From assembly GCA_003695725.1 (NCBI GenBank), contig RFHX01000039.1, positions 1 to 10,183 of the forward strand: a stretch of 10,183 nucleotides of DNA, read 5' to 3'. The translations under genes were made by a program, and so were the position numbers. The stretch comes from Candidatus Schekmanbacteria bacterium (GTDB lineage Bacteria; Schekmanbacteria; GWA2-38-11; J061). Shown piece after piece: positions 1 to 7,256 of the stretch (positions within the stretch are counted from its first letter, which is position 1; the number at the start of each line of letters is the position of its first letter). A model generated the notes under the pieces. It saw only the letters and a program-made list of their open reading frames with translations. It did no database searches and was not told where the DNA came from.

Positions 1-12
1 TAAAGTATTGAA

Positions 13-870
13 TCATCCTCTGTTCTTGTAATAATATAAGAGAGGATTCACCGTCCTGTTATTATATCTCAACTCAAAATGAAGATGTGGTCCTGTTGTT
101 CTTCCACTTGAACCGACATAGGCAATTGTTTCTCCCTTTTCCACAATATCTCCCTTTTTCACAGCTATTTTGACATTGTGGGCATAGAGAGATTCAAATC
201 CCATTCCATGGTCTATTATTACCTTTCTTCCGTAACCAGAATAGTCATAGCCGGCAAAGAGAACCTTTCCATCAGCAATTGCCCTGACAGGAGTCCAATA
301 TGGAGAAGAGAGGTCAACGCCCTTGTGAAATGAAATTTTTCCTGTTATAGGGTCGATTCTCGTACCATAGCGTGACCTGATTCTTCCCGGTACAGGGAGA
401 AACGAATAGACAAAAGGCGGATAGCTTCTGTAAAACTTTCTCTTGTCAAAAAAGTTGGTTATATCAGAAAACACCTTTTCTCTATCCAACAATGTGTCGT
501 AAAGATTCTCTGCTCCCTTATCGTAGAAGGAAAAATTATAAATCACATTGTCTTTACTCGTTTCTTCCGGACCTCCCAAACCACTATTGTCTTTATCAGC
601 GTTTTTTACCGAACTTAAACCAAAAATATCTTTCAGCTTTTCTTCGAAATCATTTACCCTCTCTGCCTGCATTTTTAGAAGATAGATATCTTCTCTATAT
701 TTTTGATTTTCATTCTGCAAAAGTTCATTTCTTTTTTTCAGGAAATCAGTATCCAACCTCTGCACAGTCTTTTCATGCTTCACGCCTAACAGAAATCCTG
801 TTCCTCCAACGATTAGGAGCAAAGATACTATACAAAAAGCATAAAGATAAATTTTCAATCTTTCATTCAT
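13..870 (-). CDS. Membrane-anchored M23 (LytM-type) peptidoglycan endopeptidase
   Basis: Predicted zinc metallopeptidase that cuts peptide cross-links in peptidoglycan, acting on the outer face of the inner membrane. With the ATG at 870 it has 285 residues. Residues about 6-29 form one hydrophobic segment (uncleaved anchor or signal sequence). Residues about 32-82 are charged and likely coiled coil, then a linker leads to the M23 domain at about 160-280. The catalytic set looks complete: H182 and D186 (HKGVD) and H264 of HLHF as zinc ligands, with H231 (LYAHN) and H262 as the other active-site histidines, so this is probably an active enzyme rather than a degenerate EnvC/NlpD-type activator. 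An in-frame GTG at 885 would add five residues, but it has no ribosome binding site and lies inside the AGGTGG that serves the ATG. It follows the TPR gene by about 75 bp on the same strand. Family assignment is firm; substrate and role are inferred. Confidence 0.93.
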   Translation of the reverse strand: MNERLKIYLYAFCIVSLLLIVGGTGFLLGVKHEKTVQRLDTDFLKKRNELLQNENQKYREDIYLLKMQAERVNDFEEKLKDIFGLSSVKNADKDNSGLGGPEETSKDNVIYNFSFYDKGAENLYDTLLDREKVFSDITNFFDKRKFYRSYPPFVYSFLPVPGRIRSRYGTRIDPITGKISFHKGVDLSSPYWTPVRAIADGKVLFAGYDYSGYGRKVIIDHGMGFESLYAHNVKIAVKKGDIVEKGETIAYVGSSGRTTGPHLHFELRYNNRTVNPLLYYYKNRG

Positions 871-881
871 AAAACAAACAT

Positions 882-887
882 CCACCT
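882..887 (-). promoter_or_regulatory. Ribosome binding site deciding the M23 start
   Basis: The minus strand reads AGGTGG here, 11 bases before the ATG at 870. It overlaps the in-frame GTG at 885, which itself has only AT-rich sequence upstream. This favours the ATG as the true start. The spacing is slightly long, so confidence is moderate. Confidence 0.5.
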
Positions 888-945
888 AATTGCAATTATC
901 TATAATTTTACAGGAGTGATGTATTTCCATACAAGAAGAATTTTG

Positions 946-2805
946 TCAAGGCAATGCAATTTTTATTTTTTTATGAATTTGATTAATTCTTGATTTAACA
1001 TCCTTGAAGAATGGGTTTTCTTCTAATATTTCTTCGTATATTTGCAGAGCATTATCATTTGAATCCATCGATTCATAAAGAAGAGCTTTATTGTATTGAA
1101 GAAGTAAATAATTTTCATCCTTATTGGGGAATCGATTTATACCTTCCTCCAATAATCCTATCGCTTTTTCCCTGTTTCCAAGCGAAAATTCACATTTTGC
1201 TGTAAAAATCAAGCTATCAACATACAAGGATTCATCATTGATACTTTTTTTGAATTCTTCTATAGCTTCCGAAAAAAGCTCCATTTCCATATATGCAATG
1301 CCAAGGTCGAAGTGTGTTTGCATATCCTTATCCTCTATTGTGCACTCAACTGCCCTTTTGAAATCTCTGAGAATTTCATCAACAACGATTGGCTCTCCAT
1401 TGCTTATTGAATCCTTGTTTTTCCTTTCTTTTTTACCTTCTATATCTACCTTTAACTCTTCTGCAAGATTGAAGAAAGAAGAGCTTTCTTTTTCATCATT
1501 ATTAAATTTAGTTGTCCTTTTTGAAATGTCTGCCTCTTCTCCCTTACTACTGCCTAATCTTTCACTTTGAACAGTAAAAGATTTCTCCTTTTCTATTTTT
1601 GCCTTCTGAGGTAAAGCAGCTTTACTTTCATTTTCCTCAATTTGTTTCTTCAGAGATTCGACTTGCTTTCTTATTGATTCATCATCAGGACAAAGTTCTA
1701 ATGCCCTTTCAGCATAGATGAGAGCTTTTCTGAGTTTCTTATCACTTTCATATGAGAGAGAAATAAATAGATTGTCCTGCGCAGCTCCTTTGATATCACC
1801 CGTAATTTTTAGAATTTCTGCTCTTTTCTCTCTCATCTCAACGCTCAGTATCTCCTCATCATCGAGCTCAGAGCAAACATCTAAAAATTCTTCATACTTT
1901 TTCGAATCAATTAGTTCTTTGAGAAGCTCTTTGAAAACATTCTTAGCTTCCTCGTCTCTACCAAGTTTTGCATAAACTCTTCCAAGAAGTTTCCTATATT
2001 CAATGTTCTCCTTGTCCTTCTCTAATACCTTTTTTACCATCGAAAGCGCTTCAGCATACTCTTCAGAAGCGTAATATATTCTGCTCAACAACTGCCATGC
2101 CTTTGTGTTTTCAATTTTTGCTATGTTGTATTTTTTTGCTATTTCGACAGCCTGATGAATTTTGCCCTCTTTGATAAGACATTCCACAGCATAAAGAGAT
2201 GCTTCCAAATTGTCTGGAGCACATTCAAGGCATTTTATGAAATTGCTGTAAGCTTCAGAGTAATTTTTTGCCTCAAAATTGTTAATCCCTATTTTGAAAA
2301 ATTGCTCTGCCGCATCACTTTTTGCAGGATATTCTGCAAGTGAATCCATTAAATTTCTTTTAACTGCAGGGTCATTTGGCGTCAACTCATAGAGTCTCTT
2401 CAATATCTCAATCTTATTGATATTGTCTTTCTTTTTTGAATAGTAATCTAATAGCCAATTGTAGCAGTTTCTTGCTTCCCCTATAAGTTTGAGCGCCGAA
2501 TATGCATCAGCCATTACAATGTATATTTGAGGGTCATTCTTATCTATCCTCAACGCTTTTTTCATCATAGCGATGCTTTTATGATAAAATCCCCGCATAG
2601 ACATCTCTTTTGCAATATAGGTAAAGCACTTCACCGCTTCATCTCTCATCCCAATTCTTGAATAGATGTCTCCAAGCGTATTTCGCGCCTGCATATCGTC
2701 AGGGTCTAATTCAATGAGCTCTTCATAAAATTTTAGCGCTTTTTTAACATCCCCCTTTTGCAGTGCCCTTTGGGCGCTTTCTTTGATGTATTTTTTCTTA
2801 TCCAT
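946..2805 (-). CDS. Large tetratricopeptide repeat (TPR) protein
   Basis: A 619-residue protein with no signal peptide or membrane segment, so probably a cytoplasmic scaffold. TPR-like helical pairs cover about 5-120 (for example ALKFYEELIELDPDD and the GDIYSRIGMRDEAVKCF stretch), 165-300 and about 355-385. A charged, low-complexity linker rich in K, E and S follows at about 390-475, then a second TPR block at 483-610. Within the C-terminal part, FFNLAEEL (444-451) and THFDLGIAYMEMELFSEAI (497-515) resemble, from memory, a module common in TPR proteins of Geobacter and Myxococcus relatives. The ATG overlaps the upstream lipM-like stop by 8 bp (ATGGATAA), which suggests translational coupling; AAGGGA lies 11 bases before it. 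The M23 peptidase gene follows. TPR domains bind proteins, so a role in assembling an envelope or motility complex is possible, but the sequence does not show which. Confidence 0.9.
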   Translation of the reverse strand: MDKKKYIKESAQRALQKGDVKKALKFYEELIELDPDDMQARNTLGDIYSRIGMRDEAVKCFTYIAKEMSMRGFYHKSIAMMKKALRIDKNDPQIYIVMADAYSALKLIGEARNCYNWLLDYYSKKKDNINKIEILKRLYELTPNDPAVKRNLMDSLAEYPAKSDAAEQFFKIGINNFEAKNYSEAYSNFIKCLECAPDNLEASLYAVECLIKEGKIHQAVEIAKKYNIAKIENTKAWQLLSRIYYASEEYAEALSMVKKVLEKDKENIEYRKLLGRVYAKLGRDEEAKNVFKELLKELIDSKKYEEFLDVCSELDDEEILSVEMREKRAEILKITGDIKGAAQDNLFISLSYESDKKLRKALIYAERALELCPDDESIRKQVESLKKQIEENESKAALPQKAKIEKEKSFTVQSERLGSSKGEEADISKRTTKFNNDEKESSSFFNLAEELKVDIEGKKERKNKDSISNGEPIVVDEILRDFKRAVECTIEDKDMQTHFDLGIAYMEMELFSEAIEEFKKSINDESLYVDSLIFTAKCEFSLGNREKAIGLLEEGINRFPNKDENYLLLQYNKALLYESMDSNDNALQIYEEILEENPFFKDVKSRINQIHKKIKIALP

Positions 2806-3664
2806 CTTCTTTTTTGTCCCTTATAATCCCTTCTTCATTCCATTCAGGAAGACTGTATTTAGAATTTTTTATTAAGTTAATCTCGTCAATTTCTTCTTTG
2901 GAAAAAGGTTTTTTGATGAACTTTATTCCATATCTTTCAAAAGTCCTTGTTATCTCCGTCTTTAATCTTTTTCTATCAATTACTTCCCCGCATATCTCCC
3001 TCAATCCGCAAAGATTCTCCTTCAATTTTTCAATACCTCTTATCGGCAAATTTCCTTCTTTAAGAAAGATTCTATCGAGATGAAAATAGTCCACATCGAG
3101 CATTATGGCGCCATGTTGAAGAAACACTCCTTTACTCCTCTTTTGTGCACTCCCGACAAATTTTCTTCTCTTCCAAGACAACTCATAGTCGGACTTTGAA
3201 ACAAAGCAGTTATAAAACTTTATATTTGGATTGCGATTTGAAGGCAAAAGGTCATCTACATCAATATCGAGTCTCTTCAATGCTTCGGCAATCATCATAT
3301 GAATAAAAAAATAAAGACTCTTCGTCTTTGGCTGAGGAAGCATATTTGCAGGAATAGCAACTGAATAGGTTTGGTCATTATGATGAAAGACTGTTTCACC
3401 ACCTGTAATTCTTCTTACCCATTGAAAGCCGCAGGAATTTATATAATCAACATCAAGAAACAGTTTAACTTTTTGGTTATAACCTACTGATATTCCTGAT
3501 GGTTTCCATTCATAAAATCTCAAAGTAGGTATTTCTTCCTCCTTTGAGAAATGCATAAGATATTCATCTGCGGCCATATTGAAATAGGAGTCTGCTGCGC
3601 CTGAATCAATCAAACGCCACCTTTTTTGCGACAATTTTTTTTCAATTGATTTAAAATTCAACAT
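2798..3664 (-). CDS. lipM: Octanoyltransferase LipM-like (lipoate-protein ligase A family)
   Basis: A 288-residue member of the biotin/lipoate protein ligase fold. LipM enzymes move octanoate from acyl carrier protein to the lipoyl-domain lysine of GcvH, the first step of lipoyl cofactor synthesis in the cytoplasm. Motifs visible: WRLIDSG (16-22) followed by NMAADE (29-34); RRITGG (84-89) with FHHNDQTYS (93-101); a cysteine in NCF at 153; and RKFVGSAQKRSKGVFLQHG (167-185), with K168 as the likely acyl-contacting lysine. The TYS version of the TGG motif, the cysteine, and a C-terminal PEWN (273-276) match Bacillus LipM as I remember it, where the nucleophile is Cys150. There is no separate C-terminal domain as in E. 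coli LplA, and the length suits LipM (about 280). The ATG at 3664 has GGAGAAG 8 bases upstream. ATP-dependent lipoate ligase activity remains possible, since the families are hard to separate by eye. Confidence 0.8.
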   Translation of the reverse strand: MLNFKSIEKKLSQKRWRLIDSGAADSYFNMAADEYLMHFSKEEEIPTLRFYEWKPSGISVGYNQKVKLFLDVDYINSCGFQWVRRITGGETVFHHNDQTYSVAIPANMLPQPKTKSLYFFIHMMIAEALKRLDIDVDDLLPSNRNPNIKFYNCFVSKSDYELSWKRRKFVGSAQKRSKGVFLQHGAIMLDVDYFHLDRIFLKEGNLPIRGIEKLKENLCGLREICGEVIDRKRLKTEITRTFERYGIKFIKKPFSKEEIDEINLIKNSKYSLPEWNEEGIIRDKKEDG

Positions 3665-3672
3665 AAGAAGAA

Positions 3673-3679
3673 CTTCTCC
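3673..3679 (-). promoter_or_regulatory. Ribosome binding site of the lipM-like gene
   Basis: The minus strand reads GGAGAAG, ending 8 bases before the ATG at 3664. This is a good Shine-Dalgarno match at normal spacing and supports that start. Confidence 0.65.
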
Positions 3680-3826
3680 AATTTAAAAAATCGAAATTAT
3701 TACTATCTTCACAATTTTTCAAATAATGTCCATAGTTGACTTACTCGATTGTTCCCTTTTGGCACATTCATAGGAGAATAAATTATTAATACAAATTATT
3801 GCTCAAAGGTATTTTTACAGTATGTA

Positions 3827-3854
3827 TGTATAAGCGTATGCCCGCATTAAACAA
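3827..3854 (-). promoter_or_regulatory. Weak candidate promoter for the lipM-TPR-M23 cluster
   Basis: On the minus strand TTGTTT (3854-3849) is followed after 16 bases by TATACA (3832-3827), each a partial match to sigma-70 boxes. It would give a leader of roughly 150 bases before the lipM-like ATG. In sequence this AT-rich such pairs arise by chance. A second weak option is TTGAAA (3722-3717) with AATAAT (3701-3696), whose spacing of 15 is short. A promoter in this gap is expected from the layout, but its exact place is a guess. Confidence 0.2.
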
Positions 3855-3857
3855 CTC

Positions 3858-3871
3858 GATATAACTATATC
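3858..3871. repeat. 14-bp dyad in the intergenic region
   Basis: GATATA and TATATC form perfect 6-bp arms around a 2-base centre (AC). The dyad is AT-only apart from the end G/C and the central C. It could be a protein-binding operator or chance in AT-rich DNA. It lies just upstream of the weak candidate promoter at 3827-3854 with respect to minus-strand transcription. Confidence 0.35.
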
Positions 3872-3991
3872 ATAGCGCAATACTTTGACTGGTTTATGCA
3901 ATAACATATATTTCCTAAATCAATCCTCTTTTGCGCTCTTGAAGATGATGCAGGTGGTCGAAAATAAGAAGATGCGGGATGGGAATAGAGT

Positions 3992-5458
3992 TTACTGCTT
4001 TCTTGCGTAATAGTTCAAATCAAGCTGCTTAGCCGCCTTTACTTCATCCAACCTTGATATAGAAAGAGAGTGGGGGGCATTTTTGACGATTTCCGGCTCT
4101 GTTTCCGATTCTTCAGCAATTTTTATCATTGCCTCGATGAATTCATCAAGAGTCTCGATGCTTTCAGTTTCAGTGGGCTCAATCATCAGCGCTTCATTGA
4201 CGATAAGAGGAAAATATATCGTAGGGGGATGAAAGCCGTAATCCATTAGCCGTTTGGCAATATCGAGCGTTTTTACACCTTTCTTTTTCTGTTTCGAGCC
4301 TGAGAGCACAAATTCATGCATACATTTCCTGTCATAAGGTAGTTCATAATAGTTCTTCAATGACTCTTTAAGATAATTTGCATTCAAAATTGCATTTTCG
4401 CTTATCTCTCTGAGTCCTTTTTCTCCAACGGACAGCAAGTAAACATATGCTCTTACCATTACGAGAAAATTTCCATAGAATGAATGAAGTCTGCCGATAG
4501 ATTTTTTTTGTTCCCAATCAAAGTGAAAATGATTACCTTTTCTAACTATCCGAGGTACAGGCAGAAAATCAGAGAGCTCTTTCTTAACGCCAACAGGTCC
4601 TGCGCCGGGGCCTCCGCACCCGTGAGGAGTTGAAAAGCTCTTGTGAAGATTGAAATGAACGATGTCGAACCCCATATCTCCCGGCTTGAGAAAACCCAAC
4701 ATAGCATTTAGATTTGCGCCGTCCATATAGAGGAGACTGCCATTTTTATGAAGCATAGAGGAAATCTTCTGAATACCAGATTCAAAAAAGCCAAGTGTAT
4801 TTGGATTGGTTATCATTAAAGCCGCTGTGGCAGGAGTTATAGCTTTCTCAAGTTCGTCAATATCGAGTTCTCCCTTCTCAGAGGATTTGACCGTCCTGAC
4901 CTTCATTCCTGCAAGAGCTGCACTTGCAGGGTTTGTGCCGTGCGCAGAATCAGGAATAATTATTTCATCTCTCTTCTCCCCTTTATCCTTGAAGTATGCC
5001 CGAATAATCATTGTCCCGCAAAGCTCACCTTGTGCGCCTGCAGAAGGTTGGAGGGTAACAGCATCCATTCCGCTGATTTTTGAAAGCATATCAGAAAGCT
5101 CATACATTATCTGAAGTGCACCTTGGCAATTTTCTTCTAAAGCAAATGGATGAAGCTCTTTAAAGCCCTTCAGAGAAGACATCTTTTCATTTATTTTGGG
5201 ATTATATTTCATTGTGCAGGAACCGAGAGGATAAAATCCCGTATCAACGCTGTAATTTTTTCTTGATAGATTGATGAAATGCCTTATTATTTCCGGTTCA
5301 GAAACTTCAGGCAATTGTGCGGGCTTCTTTCTCAAAAGCCTTTCAGGGACAACCTTCTCAATATCGACTTCAGGTACATCGAGCTGAGGAAGAGAATAAC
5401 CCTTTTTCCCTTCCCTGCTGTATTCGAAAATCAGTTTGCTTGAATTCTTTTCTGACAT
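3992..5458 (-). CDS. gcvPB: Glycine dehydrogenase (decarboxylating) subunit 2, P-protein PB
   Basis: C-terminal half of the split P protein. With GcvPA it forms a pyridoxal-phosphate enzyme that decarboxylates glycine and passes the aminomethyl group to the lipoyl arm of GcvH in the cytoplasm. The 488 residues match the usual size. The PLP lysine is K273 in FNLHKSFSTPHGCGGPG (269-285). Other conserved family motifs are FYPLGSCTMKYNP (75-87), LQPSAGAQGE (136-145), SAHGTNPASA (171-180) and MDGANLNA (245-252). PTETES (428-433) near the C-terminus is also typical. The gene starts 14 bp after the gcvPA stop, with GAGAAG just upstream, and is the last gene of the packed series; a 327-bp gap follows. 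No truncation or missing key residue is seen. Confidence 0.97.
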   Translation of the reverse strand: MSEKNSSKLIFEYSREGKKGYSLPQLDVPEVDIEKVVPERLLRKKPAQLPEVSEPEIIRHFINLSRKNYSVDTGFYPLGSCTMKYNPKINEKMSSLKGFKELHPFALEENCQGALQIMYELSDMLSKISGMDAVTLQPSAGAQGELCGTMIIRAYFKDKGEKRDEIIIPDSAHGTNPASAALAGMKVRTVKSSEKGELDIDELEKAITPATAALMITNPNTLGFFESGIQKISSMLHKNGSLLYMDGANLNAMLGFLKPGDMGFDIVHFNLHKSFSTPHGCGGPGAGPVGVKKELSDFLPVPRIVRKGNHFHFDWEQKKSIGRLHSFYGNFLVMVRAYVYLLSVGEKGLREISENAILNANYLKESLKNYYELPYDRKCMHEFVLSGSKQKKKGVKTLDIAKRLMDYGFHPPTIYFPLIVNEALMIEPTETESIETLDEFIEAMIKIAEESETEPEIVKNAPHSLSISRLDEVKAAKQLDLNYYARKQ

Positions 5459-5472
5459 CTAATAATTTCTTC

Positions 5473-6831
5473 TCAGTATAATTGTTTTATTGTCTTGTCC
5501 AATCCGCTGACAAGTGATGAAATTTCCTCTCTACTTCTTTTTTCTGTCACAGCCACTAAAAGCATATTCTCGTATGATTTATCGAAAAAAGACGACAATG
5601 CAACTCCCGGAATAATTCCGCTTATGCTCATTCTTTCTATCACATCCCTTGCCGAGACAGGAAGTGACAAAGCAAATTCCTTGAAGAATGGCTTATCATT
5701 AATCAACTCAATTTCAGAATTGATGGAACAAAGAGATTTTGCCGCATAATGAGATTTAGATAGACACTGCAGGGCAACTTCTCTAATTCCTTCTTTTCCC
5801 AAACTTACCAGATATACACATGCCGCCAATGCTGTCAGAGCTTGATTCGAACAGATATTCGATGTTGCCTTTTCCCGTCTAATGTGCTGTTCTCTCGTCT
5901 GCAAGGTAAGAACAAAACCATGCCTTCCCTCTTTATCCGTTGTTGCGCCAACTACCCTTCCCGGCATCTGCCTTACATACTCTCTACGGCATGCGAAGAA
6001 GCCAAGATAAGGACCTCCAAAGGAAAGAGGTATCCCCATTGGCTGTCCCTCGCCTGTGATTATATCTGCGCCAAAAGCCGCCGGGCTTTCCAATATTCCA
6101 AGCGCTATAGGGTCAACCGAAAATATTTTCAGAGCACCCTTTGATGATGCAATTTCACAGTATTCATCGATATCTTGAATTGAACCAAAAAAGTCAGGAT
6201 ACTGAAACACGCAGGCATTTACATTTTCATCTATTAGCTCTTTAAAAACATCGATATCCAAGATTCCATTCTTCTGCGGTATGGTCAATACTTCTATCTC
6301 CAACCCCTGCAAATAAGTCTTCACCACTTTTACATAAGAGGGATTTACTGTACCTGCGATGAGAATTTTATTTCTCTTTTTTATCCGTGAAGCCATCAAT
6401 GCAGCTTCAGCCAATGCTGATGCGCCATCATACATCGATGCATTCGACACATCGAGCCCTGTCAACTCGCATATCAGACTCTGATATTCATAGATTGTCT
6501 GAAGAGTGCCTTGACTAATCTCAGGTTGGTAAGGCGTGTAAGCCGTAAGAAACTCCGACCGAGATATAATCGTTTCAATATGTGCAGGCACATAATGGTC
6601 ATAAGCACCTGCCCCAGCAAAGCTCAAGATCTTCTTTTCAGGCGCATTTTGAGCTGAAAGGCTTTCTAACTTTCGTTCAATTTCGATCTCACTGAGAGGT
6701 CCCGGAATATCGATCCTTTTGTCTGAAATAAGCTCCTTTGGAATATCCTCGAGGAGCTCATCAAAACTGGAAACTCCCAATTTCTTGTATATCTTCTCCT
6801 TGTCACGGGAAGTATTAGGAATATATTTCAC
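5473..6831 (-). CDS. gcvPA: Glycine dehydrogenase (decarboxylating) subunit 1, P-protein PA
   Basis: N-terminal half of the split glycine decarboxylase. It has the aminotransferase fold but lacks the PLP lysine, which sits on GcvPB; the active enzyme is a PA/PB heterotetramer in the systems studied. The 452 residues begin MKYIPNT, as the family usually does. Conserved blocks include FAGAGAYDHYVPAHI (71-85), YTPYQPEISQGTLQ (98-111), ASMYDGASALAEA (131-143), GEGQPMGIPLSFGGPYLG (260-277) and REQHIRREKATSNICSNQAL (313-332). The start codon is GTG at 6831. Its GTGA overlaps the gcvH stop by 4 bp, and GAGG lies about 11 bases upstream, so translation is probably coupled to gcvH. Split P proteins occur in many bacteria and in archaea; enterobacteria and eukaryotes have a fused GcvP. 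Confidence 0.97.
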   Translation of the reverse strand: MKYIPNTSRDKEKIYKKLGVSSFDELLEDIPKELISDKRIDIPGPLSEIEIERKLESLSAQNAPEKKILSFAGAGAYDHYVPAHIETIISRSEFLTAYTPYQPEISQGTLQTIYEYQSLICELTGLDVSNASMYDGASALAEAALMASRIKKRNKILIAGTVNPSYVKVVKTYLQGLEIEVLTIPQKNGILDIDVFKELIDENVNACVFQYPDFFGSIQDIDEYCEIASSKGALKIFSVDPIALGILESPAAFGADIITGEGQPMGIPLSFGGPYLGFFACRREYVRQMPGRVVGATTDKEGRHGFVLTLQTREQHIRREKATSNICSNQALTALAACVYLVSLGKEGIREVALQCLSKSHYAAKSLCSINSEIELINDKPFFKEFALSLPVSARDVIERMSISGIIPGVALSSFFDKSYENMLLVAVTEKRSREEISSLVSGLDKTIKQLY

Positions 6832-7223
6832 TCTTTCTTTTCCTCTTCTACATAGGAAATATAAGCTGAAGCATCCAAAAGTGAATCGAGCTGTGATTTA
6901 TCGTCGATCTCGACTGAAAGCAACCAACCCTCACCATAAGGATCGCTGTTTACCAATTCCGGTTCATCAGCTATCCTTCCATTGACTGCTGAAACTTTTC
7001 CAGTCACAGGTGAATAAAGATCTGATACGGCTTTTACTGACTCGATGGATCCAAAAACTTCACCCTGCGTAACTTCAGCGCCTTCTTCAGGAAGTTCAAC
7101 AAAAACGATATCTCCAAGTTCCTGTTGCGCATAGTCGGTAATTCCTACTTTTACTTCGTTCTCTGACTCAACTCTTGCCCACTCATGTTCTTTTGTATAT
7201 TTTAAATCTTCAGGACAATTCAT
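6828..7223 (-). CDS. gcvH: Glycine cleavage system H protein
   Basis: Small lipoyl carrier protein that shuttles the aminomethyl group from the P protein to the T protein and is then reoxidised by the L protein. The 131 residues match the family. The lipoylation site is K64 within ESVKAVSDLYSPV (61-73). Other hallmarks are YTKEHEW (9-15), VGITDYAQQELGDIVFVELP (26-45) and the NSDPYGEGWL (92-101) stretch. Its lysine is the expected acceptor for the LipM-like enzyme at 2798-3664. The start at 7223 has a very strong ribosome binding site, and the stop overlaps the GTG of gcvPA. Confidence 0.97.
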   Translation of the reverse strand: MNCPEDLKYTKEHEWARVESENEVKVGITDYAQQELGDIVFVELPEEGAEVTQGEVFGSIESVKAVSDLYSPVTGKVSAVNGRIADEPELVNSDPYGEGWLLSVEIDDKSQLDSLLDASAYISYVEEEKKE

Positions 7224-7228
7224 TTAAT

Positions 7229-7236
7229 CTCCTCCT
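7229..7236 (-). promoter_or_regulatory. Strong ribosome binding site of gcvH
   Basis: The minus strand reads AGGAGGAG, five bases before the gcvH ATG, the best Shine-Dalgarno match in the window. It sits in the 33-bp gap between gcvT and gcvH. A high translation rate would fit the need for excess H protein over the P and T enzymes; that purpose is inference. Confidence 0.7.
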
Positions 7237-7256
7237 ATTTATTTTATATTTCCATA

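Larger units (their letters stand above)
3665..3991. other. 327-bp intergenic region between gcvPB and the lipM-like gene
   Basis: This is the only long gap in the window and is notably AT-rich. It separates the glycolysis/glycine cleavage cluster from the lipM-TPR-M23 cluster, so a transcript end and a new promoter would be expected here. I see no GC-rich hairpin followed by a T-run after the gcvPB stop, so an intrinsic terminator is not evident. It contains a short dyad at 3858-3871 and several weak promoter-like pairs. It also holds a 7-bp inverted repeat (AGCGCAA at 3874-3880, TTGCGCT at 3931-3937) whose arms are 50 bp apart and may be chance. A 30-codon minus-strand frame at 3815-3907 is not convincing as a gene. 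No tRNA-like or riboswitch-like structure was recognised. Confidence 0.6.

Noticed and set aside
492-872. 126-codon open frame on the plus strand
   Set aside because: It lies fully antisense to the M23 gene, its translation resembles no family, and the M23 frame is strongly supported by its motifs.
905-949. Promoter for the M23 gene: TTGACA at 949-944 or TTGTAT-N18-TAAAAT at 934-905
   Set aside because: The perfect TTGACA overlaps the TPR stop codon but has no good -10 at usual spacing, and the second pair has a poor -35. Cotranscription with the TPR gene is the simpler reading.
1124-1570. 148-codon open frame on the plus strand
   Set aside because: It is antisense to the TPR gene and very serine-rich, as expected from reading AT-rich lysine/glutamate codons backwards.
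3885-3912. Plus-strand promoter-like pair TTGACT-N16-TATATT
   Set aside because: It is a fair sigma-70 match but points into the antisense strand of gcvPB with no plus-strand gene downstream; in AT-rich intergenic DNA it is most likely chance, though an antisense transcript cannot be excluded.
3938-3991. Intrinsic terminator after gcvPB
   Set aside because: I looked for a GC-rich stem with a T-run on the minus strand and found only short repeated GAAGATG segments, not a stable hairpin.
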